A DNA stretch of 64,000 bases. Origin: Thelonectria olida (lineage: Eukaryota > Ascomycota > Sordariomycetes > Hypocreales > Nectriaceae). Of the stretch, positions 35,671-46,858 are shown piece after piece. The position numbers and the translations under genes are program-made. The notes beneath the pieces are model-generated. The model did not search any database. It saw nothing but the letters and a program-made list of their open reading frames with translations, and was not told the DNA's origin. How positions within the stretch are numbered: position 1 is the stretch's first letter; each line of letters opens with the position of its first letter. The DNA lies in contig JAGPYM010000050.1 of NCBI GenBank assembly GCA_020736575.1, forward strand, positions 115,521 to 179,520. Direction: 5' to 3'.

Positions 35671-37490
35671 ATGACAGTCTCATCTTCCAGCAGCTCCCCC
35701 TCCGACCTACTTGCTCCTCCCTCTATGGATGATACTACCCTCGGGAGACATCTAAAGCTCCTACAAAGCCAAGGTGATTTGGATGAAGTTGACGAGATCC
35801 TCACGGCTCCAATTTTTACGGAACCTGTAAAAAGTTACGTGCTTTCTGCCATGAAAGACGACAAGCAAGGGAAGGAGGCCTTCAATCAGTATGGCCTTCT
35901 CGCGGCAGACATTCGTGAGCGCTTCTTAGGATCTTTGGAAACGGTCCACTCGTCGGTCAAGCCGGACCCCCGAATCTTTTACAACGTTGCCGCACCCTCA
36001 AGTGTTTTCATCTGTGGAAGTCAGGGCTCAGGTAAAAGCCACACACTGAGCTGTCTCTTGGAAAACTGTTTGGTTCCTTCTGAGGCAACCGTTCTACCAC
36101 GACCTCTAACGGGCCTTGTGTTTCACTATGACACATTTGTTTCAGACACAGGTAGCCTCCCTTGTGAAGCTGCCTTCTTGTCGTCAGAGGATTGCGTGAA
36201 AGTCAGAGTCCTGTGCCCTCCAACCAATATTCAGCAGGTTAAGGTACTTCGTCACCAACCGATCATGTTGTTGCCTCTGAGATGAAGCTGACATGTGATA
36301 AGAGAATCTATGCATGCCTGCCTAATGTCGAAGTTGAGGAGTTACGCATTAACGAATCCGACCTTACTACGAAACGCATGTTGGACCTAATGGCTGTCAG
36401 CTCTATTCAAGGCGGAGGCATGCCCCTCTATCTGCATGTGGTGACGCGCATCTTGCGTGATTTGAGAGTTCAGCAGCAGCATTCGGGGATGGGTTTCGAC
36501 TACAGCGCGTTTCAGCGGGCTTTGGCATCTGAAAATCTTTCTGAAGGGCAGCGGGCACCTCTTCAGCAACGGCTGGAGACTCTAGAAAGCTTCATGGTTA
36601 AGAAGCAAGTAGAGTCTCACGATCTCAGCAAGTCAGGAAAGGCCACTGGACAGAAGAAGAAGAGCAAAAGGAATAACTTTGCCGTGCCCACTGTCGATAA
36701 GGGCAACGATTGGGCACCTGTGGTAAGTCCATCAATCCGTACTTAATGTAGGGGGGGCGGTTGGTAGGAGTAAACTGACCAGTTCATCCAGAGCGGGCAA
36801 CTCACTATTGTCGATTTGTCATGCCCTTGTGTGACCGCGGAAATTGCGTGTGCGCTCTTCAACATTTGTCTCAGTCTTTTCTTAGAACAAGACTCTAGAG
36901 TGGGCCGTGTGGTCGCCCTTGACGAAGCACACAAGTACATGATGGTCGGTGCTGAAGGCCAGACTCTGACAGAATCCCTACTCTCAACTATTCGGCTGCA
37001 ACGTCATATCGGAGTCCGCGTCATCATCTCAACGCAAGAACCCACGATATCACCTCGCCTTCTCGATCTATGCTCAGTAACGATCGTTCATCGTTTCAGT
37101 TCTCCAGACTGGCTCCAGAGCCTAAGGCGACATCTAGTTGGTGTCTCTGTATGTGAAGTCGGAGCAAGTCGAAATGGGGCCGATAACGCGGTTAATGGGA
37201 CGAAGGAGGAGGATAGAGACGGTTTCGACAGTATCTCTCCCAACCAAACCACTTTTTCGATGAATCTGCTATCGCAAATCGTTGGGCTACGAAGAGGGGA
37301 GGCTTTGATGTTTGCACCCAGCGCCGTCATTGACACAGAGGGTTTCTCATCCACATCTACAAACGTAGGCTCCCAACTCCTCCAAGAGCCTCCTTACACT
37401 AGAATTTCTCCTCTGGGGAAGGGACTCTTGAAGGTACGAATTCGGCAACGACTGACGGCAGATGGTGGTCGGAGTGTTTTAGCTAGTTGA
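35671..37490 (+). CDS. Fungal P-loop ATPase of unknown role, 3 exons
   Basis: Probable ATP-binding protein. Exons are 35671-36243, 36303-36722 and 36792-37490, giving 563 residues. Walker A is CGSQGSGKSHT (about residues 115-125); Walker B with the catalytic acid is RVVALDEAHKY (about 366), followed by the sensor-like IISTQEP, as in HerA/FtsK-type ATPases. The central part (about 200-300) is helical and ends in a Lys-rich stretch (GQKKKSKRN). Exon 3 has two possible acceptors 9 bp apart, both in frame. No signal peptide or membrane span. I do not know a function for this family; position next to a deaminase-like gene may be chance. Confidence 0.72.
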
Positions 37491-38240
37491 TTGTTAAACA
37501 GCCAGCTCAAGTGATAGCGGAGTTTATACTAAGAAACCAAATGAGCTGTATAGTACTTATTAGCGCATTTCTCAATTGTCTAATTTGTTATTTTAAATGA
37601 CTTTAATTAAAGTTTTACACTTATAAAGGATTTTAATATATTATACTATTAGTATTAAAATTAAGTGGCTAGTTACTATAGCAAGTAGGATAAAGTAGTA
37701 AGTTATATTTTATATTTAAATTTAATATGTTTAATAATAATATAGTATAAAAAAAACTATTTTACTTTTAAAATAGTATAATTTATTAGTAGTTTTTAAA
37801 TATTAAAATTATAAAATTAATAATTTAAGTAAGGTTTACTTGGCAGGGACTTTTACCTTGAGACTAACTGTGAGCCCTATTAAGAAGCTTATTATAATAG
37901 ATATAAGGCTAGGGTTTGGCCTATATTGACCTCTATTATACGCCTAGATTATCGGCTTTTTTAATAATAATAAAATTAATAATAATATTTAATAAAAGAA
38001 TTTAATATATAAAGTTATATAAATAAGGGCTATATTATAATTTATATATAGTTTAACTTTTTAAAAAGCAATTTATTATAATAGAGCTATTTTAACCTAC
38101 TAGCCTTTTAAAACTAAACTATATTATATTTTTAAAATTAAAAAGAATTAATATATAGTTCTAATAGTTCTACCTTAAACTAAGCCCTTAATACTATTAG
38201 TTTTTAATATAATATTTAATATAAGTATTAAATTGCACGC
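37491..38240. repeat. AT-rich block with the best-preserved end of the dispersed element
   Basis: About 37560-38240 is A/T-rich. The part 37827-37990 keeps more G and C than its relatives at 45577-45740, 45950-46110 and 61320-61445 and is recognisably the same sequence in the same orientation, so it is the least mutated copy of the element end. No gene. Confidence 0.75.
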
Positions 38241-38469
38241 AAGGCCCAAGGAACGGGATTTACCGACACTGAAGAAATCGCACATAGAAATACCTGCCCA
38301 AGTTGTGTGCGTCTGGAAGGCCGGTCATGTTCACCCGTATTCGACGACTCGGCGTCATCTCCGTCCCTGCCCTATTCCTAAGAGGATCCATGCTAGTATT
38401 GACCGGTATTAACGGCCTTGTCGGCCTAGCTAAAGTCAAAGGCAGATCTCCCACAAGCGACAAGAAACT
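38241..38469. other. Short intergenic stretch
   Basis: Ordinary composition between the AT block and the decayed membrane-protein gene. Nothing recognised. Confidence 0.4.
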
Positions 38470-39712
38470 GGTTTTCTAATATGGTTCTCAATTGAGCGTT
38501 CAGCTTGGATCCGCATTATCGGTGTTGGCTTTGGCTTAATATTATACGGCTTCAATAAGTCTTACGTCCACCTCTTCAACTGGTGGTGTAGCAGAAGAGC
38601 CCGGCGCGACAGAGGGCTTGGGCATGGTCTCTAGCTTAATTCACAGCCCCGAGCACGCATCTTGTATAGTCGTCGAGGTTTCACTGGGTGTATCACACTG
38701 CGCTACTTGTTGACCCTGGTGTCTATTGCAGCCTCGATAGGATACAAATTCGGCATCATAAAGCCAGAACTTGATTTTTCGGTAATATTTGACCCGAATA
38801 ACCTGGTCCTCTCATCCCCAAACATCTCTGCCTCCGAGCCGCGCTATAAGAGACAATCGGGCCTTTGACCACTCAGGTTATGGAGAAACTGAACCACCTC
38901 AAACCATTATCATGACGGGGTTGATGGATTGTTGGCATGGCTTGACTGATTCAATGAAGTACGCAGCGTTCTACACTCGCGAGATTGTCATGGTCGCCAA
39001 CAAGAGAGAAGTTGATGACGACTTCACTATTATTCAGGATAATCCTAGCTGGTCGCGCGCTTATACCGACGGCCACTCTTGGTTGAAGCCGCAAGGTTCA
39101 CGGGCTGTGGTAGAGTGGAATATATTGCAAGCAGACGAGGTCATGATATAATGGGCGGATTCTGTACCTTGGCGTGAGTGTTTGGATGATGACATCACCG
39201 TGGAGCGCTTCGTCTACTACAAAATGCACTTTGCTGTTGCGGAAGTGTTAAGGCCGGTGTCTAATGGGGACTGTTCTACACTTGGGGCTGTCGCAATCTT
39301 ATCCCATGACGACAACTCCGCCGTTCGGGAAGATGAGAACTCTGTGATACCTGATATCGAACTTCTGGAATGGGCGGTTCCGATGATATCTACCTGGGGC
39401 CACGACCCTCGAACGGGTGTAAGCAGCATTGTTCGGGTCTCAATGATAAGGTTGCTCTCAAACTTCAACATTCTCCCGCTGAGCCTTGCGCCGGGGGATA
39501 GTCATCCATTCGGTCCCGAGGAGGATTTACGATTATATCACGAGTACGACAGTAATTTCGCGTACTCATACCTAACAGGATATGGGTTGATGGTCACAGG
39601 GATTTGGATCTCTGTAGCAAGAGTATTCCTAGGAATTGGGAGTTTCTCGGTTCTGGCTGTCTTCTGCATCCTTCGGTTTCCTCCTGATTTGAAAAGTCGG
39701 AGGCGCTTCTAG
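38470..39712 (+). pseudogene. Decayed membrane-protein gene
   Basis: Reads as one protein spread over two frames with stops. The segment 38477-38866 (WFSIERSAWIRIIGV, LFNWWCSRRARRDRGL) is interrupted by TAG near 38632, shifts frame near 38845 and continues with DCWHGLTDSMKYAAFYTRE. It is stopped by TAA at 39149-39151 and then runs to 39712 in the same frame, with a hydrophobic helix near the end. No introns that I could place repair these lesions. The family is not recognised beyond being a fungal multi-span membrane protein of unknown role. Confidence 0.6.
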
Positions 39713-39748
39713 GGTTGGTTGCCGCCTGTTCTCTCTTTTGCGACGGCA

Positions 39749-40326
39749 CTATAGTGCAAAGATACAAAGAAGGGCCATACCTAATAGGCCTGCAACAACA
39801 GCCACACCAATCAATGCAGAAGAGTTATGCGAAGTAGAGCTAGATGAACCCGAAGACGTGGAAGCTGGAGTCGTGTCCATCCCACCCCTAGCAGAAGCAG
39901 TGGCTGTTAAAGAAGCTGAAGTCGGTCGAGGAAAGACATCGGGGGTGTGAAGTCAGAGCTCACGCTATAGACCTGGATCGCCCATTGACCTCTACATAAC
40001 TCGTTCTTGCTGGAGTCAAGGCAGGGCTCTGAGCAGCCTTCGCCTTTGACGTTGTTGAGATCCCGAGTGGGGTTATCGCCACAGAAACACCAGCCGGCAG
40101 CTTCAACGCCAAAATACTTATAGAGTCGGTCCGCGCTAATAAAACTGCTGCAGTAGGATGCGCACTTTTCGACTGACATTTCCATGTCGAGTTGTACAGC
40201 TGCGTTAAGGAGCCGGTTCTTCTCGTCGCTATAGCATTCCAGAGATTCATATCCGGACAAAGTAGCTACAGTAGGCGAGGCGGCGGAACCGGATTCGGAG
40301 CCGGCGCTGCTAGCCTCGGTCTGCAT
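39749..40326 (-). CDS. WSC-domain single-span membrane protein, 2 exons
   Basis: Likely cell-wall or surface carbohydrate-binding protein. Proposed exons on the minus strand are 40326-39938 and 39887-39749, 175 residues. A WSC domain spans about residues 23-118 with Cys spacing typical of the family (ECYSDE, EKCASYC, GWCFCGD, CSEPCLDSSKNELCRG). After it comes a Ser/Thr-rich linker and a hydrophobic helix (ALIGVAVVAGLLGMALLCIF). The two halves are in different frames; an intron 39888-39937 (GTCTTT...CTAG) joins them in phase, but its donor is weak, so a frameshift is the alternative. No signal peptide is present at the start, which is unusual for a WSC protein; an upstream exon may be missed or lost. 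Confidence 0.6.
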
Positions 40327-41588
40327 GTTTTATTTGGCCTTGTCGAAAACATATTGTAAAGAACAGAAATAAGAGGATGAATATTAGATCTTGCAGCCGT
40401 CTAAAATACTTTGTGATAGTGGCAAACGTCACATGAACGTCATATAAAAGGCAATATACCGTACTCTCATTAGGCCGTAGTCTAACTTCTTAAGGCCGCG
40501 GAACTTGTCGTACCTTCTTGGATGTATGGCTCTAGCAAAAAAGCTTCCTAGCGCACAACCGCCACTATCGATTACCATCTCAGATGCTCCTTTTGTTCCT
40601 TTTTGCCCAAGAAACAACCCTCTTAATAGCTTCAGTTTTACACAGCTTCAGCTAGGGAGGTATGTCACAGGGGTTATATAATTTATTAGGCCAGCTAACT
40701 AGAGGTTTTGACTCCCAGTTAGAGAGCTGTTTTAATACTGTAACAACCCCTTAGCTAGGCATAATAAAATAGATAGAAATAGGGCTCCAAGCCACTCTTT
40801 AAATTTGTCAGATGAAGGCGATGTTACTAAACCCGTTAATAGACCAATCCAGCTGTAAGGCAAACAAGATCAACCATTTCTCGCAACTCGTTGCAAGGCT
40901 GCATCGCACAATAGCTAACAATGGCACGGCAGACTCGGCGCGCCCTCAACGCCCAACCTTCTTGCAAATAACAGCAGTTAATAAGAATACTAAAGTAAAT
41001 AAAACAGATTAAAATAATAAAAACTTTATAAAGAGATACTATACTTTTAAGAAGAATAGCTCCAAAGTTCACTTGGCATATCGTGCTAAGATCTACATTT
41101 GCATTCGTTGCAAGGGCGAAAAATATAACTTCAAGTTTACTAACAAAGCTCTGCTGCTTTTGGAGGAGGAATTTAGGGCCCTATCGCAAGATATAGCAAG
41201 GCTATCACAAATGAGCACGACAGTGGAATGACAGCTTTCTATTGTCATTGCAGGTCACAGCTGCAGATGTTGCGCGGAGTAGAAGAAGCCAAGACTCGGT
41301 AGGAAGAAATGGGCAGCAGTGGCGAACTGGTCAAGGTACAGGGTGCGGGGCTTAAAGACAACGTTAAAATAGAGCTTTGCCAAGGAGAAGGCTGTGGGGT
41401 AAGTTACCTAGCTGACCAAGTGGGGGGACAAAAAGCACCGCAGACATCTCAAGAATTAGCACGGGGTTTGAGCCAGAGTCTGCGGCGTAATTTGTCCCCT
41501 GCTTGCTTTCTTTCACTTAACTACTATCTCATAACTACCTACAAAGCAACTCTCTTACATAAGCCGCCACCTATAGCCATTCTCATAA
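40327..41588. other. Gene-poor stretch with possible transposon relic
   Basis: No intact gene. The part 40800-41300 contains short open frames broken by stops, with A/T-biased bases, and resembles the decayed C-terminal end of a transposase-like protein, but the match is too vague to name. The far end is the 3' flank of the secreted protein gene. Confidence 0.3.
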
Positions 41589-42542
41589 TCAGACATTAAA
41601 ATACTTAGCCAGCACTAAAATCCCAGGGGGGTTATACTTCTTGTCCGACGGCGACGTCCCAAACATCTCGGGGTTGTCGTTTAAGACTAGCGTCACTCCA
41701 ACTAGGTGGTTCCTCACCAACCACATCTTGACCAGGTCGGCACACGGCATCGACAGCTCACTCGCCTTGCGCCTGTACTGGGTCCTTGGGTCGACACAGC
41801 AAGTCATGACGGCGTTGTGGATGGAGGTACCCTTGGCGAATCCGGCTACCGTGAGGGTGTTGTCGAGCACGTTGATGTAGGTGTACTGCGACCCCCGGAT
41901 GGGACGGTAAATCTTCTCTGCAACACCGGCGACGTAGCTCGCCGTCCCACCGTGCGTCTGCTCCATGCCAAAAATTCCGTTTTGCCAGCAGTGAGAGCAT
42001 GCGGGTCTGCACGCCTCGTTCGGGCCGATCATCTTCCCGTAGACGCCGGTGCAGGTGCGCGTGGCCCCAAACGTTCCCGACGCCGGGTTGATGGACACGC
42101 CGGTGCCCATGCAGAGGTTGTACGAGAACAGCCAGGTGGGGAATGCGGACACCGGGGGTTTCTGTGGGGGCATGGGGAAGGGGCTGCATCGCGGCGTGTT
42201 GGTGAGCTGGGAGTCCGGAACGCGGTACCAGTCTGGCTCGTTGAAGATGCCCTCCCTCAGCGCCCACGCTGCTGCCACTGCGGTGGCCCACGCGGCGGGC
42301 TTGATGTTGGCGTTGTCTTGGTACACCTTTAGGGCGCGGAGGGCCGAGGGAAGTGCGGAGGGGGCCCACGGGTTCCCGTTAGCGTCTCGGGTGTTCGGTA
42401 CAGTGTACGCCTTGAACCAAGCAATCGCCTGCTGCTCCGCCGGCCTGTTGAGGTCGGCCATGCTCTGGATGGGCCATTGACGGAGAGAGGAGGCCACGTG
42501 GAAGAGAAGGCTGAGAATCCACAGGACGAGGACTCGCGGCAT
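41589..42542 (-). CDS. Secreted Cys-containing protein of unknown family
   Basis: Single exon, 317 residues. The N-terminus MPRVLVLWILSLLFHVASS is a clear signal peptide with a likely cut after Ser19-Ser20. The mature part has about ten Cys (TPRCSPF, NLCMG, RTCTG, EACRPACSHCW, MTCCVD, MPCADL), suggesting an extracellular fold with disulfides. Trp is frequent. I do not recognise a domain. No catalytic motif is apparent. It heads away from the next secreted protein gene across a 1.36-kb divergent region, and lies in the same cassette as LysM and chitinase genes, so a joint role in interaction with other cells is possible but unproven. Confidence 0.8.
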   Translation of the reverse strand: MPRVLVLWILSLLFHVASSLRQWPIQSMADLNRPAEQQAIAWFKAYTVPNTRDANGNPWAPSALPSALRALKVYQDNANIKPAAWATAVAAAWALREGIFNEPDWYRVPDSQLTNTPRCSPFPMPPQKPPVSAFPTWLFSYNLCMGTGVSINPASGTFGATRTCTGVYGKMIGPNEACRPACSHCWQNGIFGMEQTHGGTASYVAGVAEKIYRPIRGSQYTYINVLDNTLTVAGFAKGTSIHNAVMTCCVDPRTQYRRKASELSMPCADLVKMWLVRNHLVGVTLVLNDNPEMFGTSPSDKKYNPPGILVLAKYFNV

Positions 42543-43900
42543 GGTTTTGGCTCAGTATTGGGAGTGGTAGTAGATCATAGGGGGACGAGGGGGTATATTA
42601 AAGATATTCGAGATGGCGGCCGTGACTGTTATTCAGTTGAAATTGATGATTGGCATAGGCAGGAAACAAAGATGTGCTGTGGTTGATGACGAAGAAGACT
42701 TGTAGCAGGAGGCTCTCCTCAACAGTCGGGTCCGTTAATATAGGAGTGTTCTAAGGCTCGAGAATCTCAATGTTCAAGCATCAGCGTTCCGTGAGCTTGA
42801 ATCGTGTTCGTCTCCTGTGAAAGCATCAATGATGCTAACCCGAGCTTAGCAAGGATATCGTATGACGAATTACGCGATTCTAAGCCACGAAAAAGAATAA
42901 TTTCCATGTGTTGCCATGCGACTGGTGCCTTTCTAGCCCTTCTTGAGCAAGAGGCTTTGAGCTCGAACCATTATGGCCCTGATTTCTGGGTTGGATTCCA
43001 GCGGCTGAGCGGAGCTGAAGAAAAGCAGGGTATAATATTGACAATGCCACTTCGTGGTCTTCAAGGCACCTGATGGTCATTCAAGCCTCGAAGTTGGTGC
43101 TCCGACAGGTTGGACTTGTCATGCTGCTCTTACCGGATCGACATATCCGTAGCATTGGAATGTCCTCAAAGTGAAGTACATTCGCAGTATTGCGTGTTTC
43201 GTTGCCTTGCAGTCATTGAGATGGTGGGGCCTACGATGCCTGGATGCGTCGTGGGGCTGAAAGTGCAATTGCATGGCATCATCTTCTTTGGGCAAAGGTC
43301 TGATGTTGGTCTTTCGGCATCTCAATATTTAACATTCCTGCACGATGGACTGACTGATATTCCTCTTCGGTCATCTGATGAGTAGCTTTATTCTCGATTG
43401 TCTGGCCATAACAACATCAATCCAACATGACCCGAATCTCTAGCTCTTGGGGCTGAAAGCCACTCAACTACAGGCCTCAGCTGAGTTGATTCAGTGGATG
43501 CACGTGCCGCAGTAGGATCCGCGCGGTTGTGCACGAGTCACTAGATGATCCTACATCCACAGGAAGGTGTTGTAGATTTGAACCCAGCTGACTCTCCGCG
43601 TGAATATCACTTGATTGTTCATCCAAAATCCCGGGATATCTCTCCACTCAAACTGCCCAAGTGCTAACGCTGGGCTGCAAGGCAGACTCATCATTGAAAA
43701 ATGGATCTATAATCTTCCCATTTTTTATCATAAGCACCGAGTCACGAGGATAGGTATTGCAACTCTTCAAGAGCTCTTTGGAACTCCCTCGGCCCCAAAA
43801 CTCATAAAAGGGCGAATCTACTGGAACAACGTCCATCAAGTCCAGGATAGACTCACTGCAAGATTTCCATTCTAGACCCTTCGAGATTCTCAATAACATA
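42543..43900. promoter_or_regulatory. Divergent region between two secreted-protein genes
   Basis: This 1.36-kb stretch lies between outward-facing starts at 42542 and 43901. Several open frames under 100 codons occur on both strands (for example 42804-43073), none with recognisable features. No specific element identified. Confidence 0.35.
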
Positions 43901-44893
43901 ATGAAGATCCTAACTCTAGCCCAAATCACCCTATCCTCCTTTCTCTGGGCCTTTGCAGTCTCTGAGGTCAACAACCCATGCTACGGGAAAGATGGCATAG
44001 CTGGTGAGATGATACACACGTCCTTCCCTCTCTCTGCAGAGTTATCGACTCTCGCTGACCACCGCCCCGTTTGAAAAAACAGGCGTTTGTGTCTCCGAAA
44101 CCAACTGCAAGAATAGTGGCGGCATCTCTATCTCGGGTGCCTGCCCCAACGACCCCGCGAACATTAAGTGTTGCACTAAACCTAGCTGCCCTAACGGCGC
44201 GCAGGGCAACTGCCGCTGGGTCAGCGATTGCGCGGGCTCGACCGTGTCGAATAAGTGTCCCGGCCCGGCTCAGTTCAAGTGCTGCTCCTCGAATGCCAGG
44301 GGCTGGGGAGGATACTCCACCCCCAAGATCCCGCCTGTCGGAGCGTGTAAACAGGTCGCCGTCACGGGCGCCAAGAAGATTGTCGCGGGCTTCCCCGGCA
44401 GGATCAGAGAAGTCCAGTGCATTGGGGACTGTCCATGCACGAGCACGCCCAAAAGTGACCACTGCTGTGGGAAGGCGACGGATATCATGTGCTCGGATCG
44501 TGTTACAGTAAGTCGCTTGAGTTTCCTTTCTCTTTGCTCAACCCTTTATCCATCACGCGGTCCAACGCCCTGAGAGTCGACAAGCTAATAAGGTATGGTG
44601 GCCAGTACGGCACCATCTCTGGTCGTGATATTGCCGAGTGGGTCATGAACCACAGCCAGGAGTTGAATCTGAAGTACGTCATTTATGGACAGAAAATATG
44701 GAATCCTTCAATGGATAAGCGAATTCCGTGGACCCAGTGGCGAAATATGGACAATAGTGGAGATATCACAGTCAATCACTGGTAAGTTCTCACCCAATGT
44801 GAATAGGGATAGGGGAAGACTGGTGTCGCCGATTACCCATAATTGCCATACTAACTAAACTTAAGGGACCACGTTCATGTGAGCTACAAGTGA
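43901..44893 (+). CDS. Secreted Cys-rich protein with VldE/ARB_07466-like C-terminus, 4 exons
   Basis: Exons are 43901-44003, 44083-44507, 44585-44781 and 44866-44893, giving 250 residues with consistent phases. A signal peptide (MKILTLAQITLSSFLWAFA) is followed by a Cys-rich part with two similar units (CVSETNCKNSGG...IKCC and CRWVSDCAGS...FKCC, about residues 37-95). The C-terminal domain contains GGQYGTISGRDIAEWVMNHS, KYVIYGQKIWNPS and the final DHVHVSY. This is the pattern of fungal secreted proteins related to ARB_07466, whose fold resembles D-Ala-D-Ala peptidases; enzymatic activity in this class is uncertain. The last 28-bp exon carries most of the DHVH motif, so a missed intron would remove it. 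Target could be bacterial or fungal wall; this is inference. Confidence 0.75.
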
Positions 44894-44934
44894 GGAAAAT
44901 TGGAACCGCGGGTTTTGCCACTCGATTTTCAAGC

Positions 44935-46200
44935 TGGGCTTGTTTTATAAGAATTTTAAGTAGAAAAATATTAAAGTAATACTTGTATATAAGCTTATAA
45001 TTAGGCTTTTATTATTATACTAATATAAATTAATAAAATTAAAACTAATAGAAAAGGTAATAATTAGAAGTTAAAAGAGAGTGCTTTTTTTATATATTTA
45101 AATGTATTTAAATTAAAAAAAGAAGTAATTATATATTAAAATTCTAAGTTATAATATTTTTATATTATTAATTTAAAAACTAAAACTGCTTTTAAATTAT
45201 TAATTAATTATATTTCTAATAATATTAAACTATTATAATAGAAAATCTTTACTTTTACTTTTTATAATATTTTTTTAAATTTAAAAGCTAATTAAATAAA
45301 ATATTAATATTTAAAATAATTAAATTAGTTAGTAGTTAATAATTAATAGTTAATAAAATTATTAATTAAATAATTAATAATTAGAAAGATTATTAATAAA
45401 TATTAATTAATAGTATGTATTAATTTAAGGAAATTAGTTAGTAGTAATTAATTAGTAATTAGAAATTATATAATTTTTTAAATATAACTTTCTATATTTT
45501 TTTTTCCCTTTATTTTCTCCCTTTTTTCTTACTTTTATAACTTATTTTATATATATTAGAAGCTTGGAATAAGGTTTCTTAAGTAAGGTTTACTTAGTAG
45601 GAACTTTCATTTTAAGACTAATTATAAGCCCTATTAAAAAGCTTATTATAATAAATATAAGGCTAGGGCTTAGCCTGTATTAACCTCTATTATATGCCTA
45701 AATTATTAGCTTTTTTAATAATAATAATAACTTATTTTATAATAAATATCTTTTTTTATTAACTAATTAATAATTAAATAATAACTAATAATACTTAATA
45801 ATTAAAAGCTTTTATTAATAGTTAGTTATTTAATTAATTAAATTTAAAGCTTTTATATAAAAAATAAAATAGTAACTATTTATATTATATAAACTAAAAT
45901 TAAATAGAAAAAATACATACTTTTATATTAAAAGCTTAAAATAAAGTTTTTTAAATAAGGTTTATATAATAGAAACTTTTATTTTAAAACTAATTATAAG
46001 CCCTATTAAAAAGCTTATTATAATAAATATAAAGCTAAAATTTAGCTTACATTAACTTTTATTATATATTTAAATTATTAGCTTTTTAATAATAATAATA
46101 ATATCTATTATTATTATAATTAAGTAAATAGTATTAATAAGTAAGCTAATATACTTTATTTTATAATAAAAGAGCGCTAAAAACTAAGGGCCTTAAGGTT
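44935..46200. repeat. AT-rich block with two copies of the dispersed element end
   Basis: About 1.27 kb nearly free of C and G. Two successive copies of the same roughly 150-bp sequence occur at 45577-45740 and 45950-46110, in the same orientation as 37827-37990. Each ends in an ATAATAATAATA run. No gene. Confidence 0.8.
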
Positions 46201-46858
46201 ATTAAGTAGCTGCCTTACTAAATATCGCGTCCATGCATATCTGCTTCACTATAGAGCGCATTGCACGCGTGAACGATAACACACTGATCGCCCTTAGACA
46301 TAGTGGTGTGGGATCCGTGCTGTATCGACACTGACGGTTGGAAACGGGCGCGGAGCTAACCGGAGGCAGAGTTGTCAGCTGTTCTCTGGAGACTCCGCAG
46401 CCTCCATGGGTTTGGATTACTTCTACTTTGGACCTTATCTCTGGCCGATGGATCGCTGCGTGCAGCGCGCCGAAAAACCAATAGTCCCGGATAAGTCGTG
46501 GTCAACGGGCAGACCTGAGCAACTGAGCAACACCATTTGTAAGGATTCCCCGCCAACATCAAAGCTCTATTACAGGCGGCAATGTCAACAAGTGCACTTC
46601 AGCATCGACCTATGGCCATCACCGCGCACCTGGGGCGGAGAAGATGACAGAGTGCATTGGGAACTGGAACAAGAATGACCTCATTCGGAAGGTGCACGTA
46701 CTACCAAATCATGACAATTAGGCTGAAGATCCTTGCAACAGCAGCATGTGGTAGAATGTATTAGATATGGTTGGGCTAGAAGCTGGAATGCGGCACGTTC
46801 CCGCCAGGACTCTTTGAGTAAAGAGCCATCAAGAAAAATATATGGCATTAAACGCTCA
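46201..46858. other. Intergenic, 3' flank of LysM gene 1
   Basis: Returns to ordinary composition. No recognisable gene; short frames show no features. Confidence 0.45.

Noticed and set aside
40800..41300. A transposase gene
   Set aside because: Only short frames broken by stops; the resemblance to a transposase C-terminus is too vague to call, so it is described only as a possible relic.
41706..42369. Long open frames on both strands over the orphan secreted protein gene
   Set aside because: They are composition-driven shadows rich in Arg and Gly; only the minus-strand frame ending at 41589 has a signal peptide and regular Cys.
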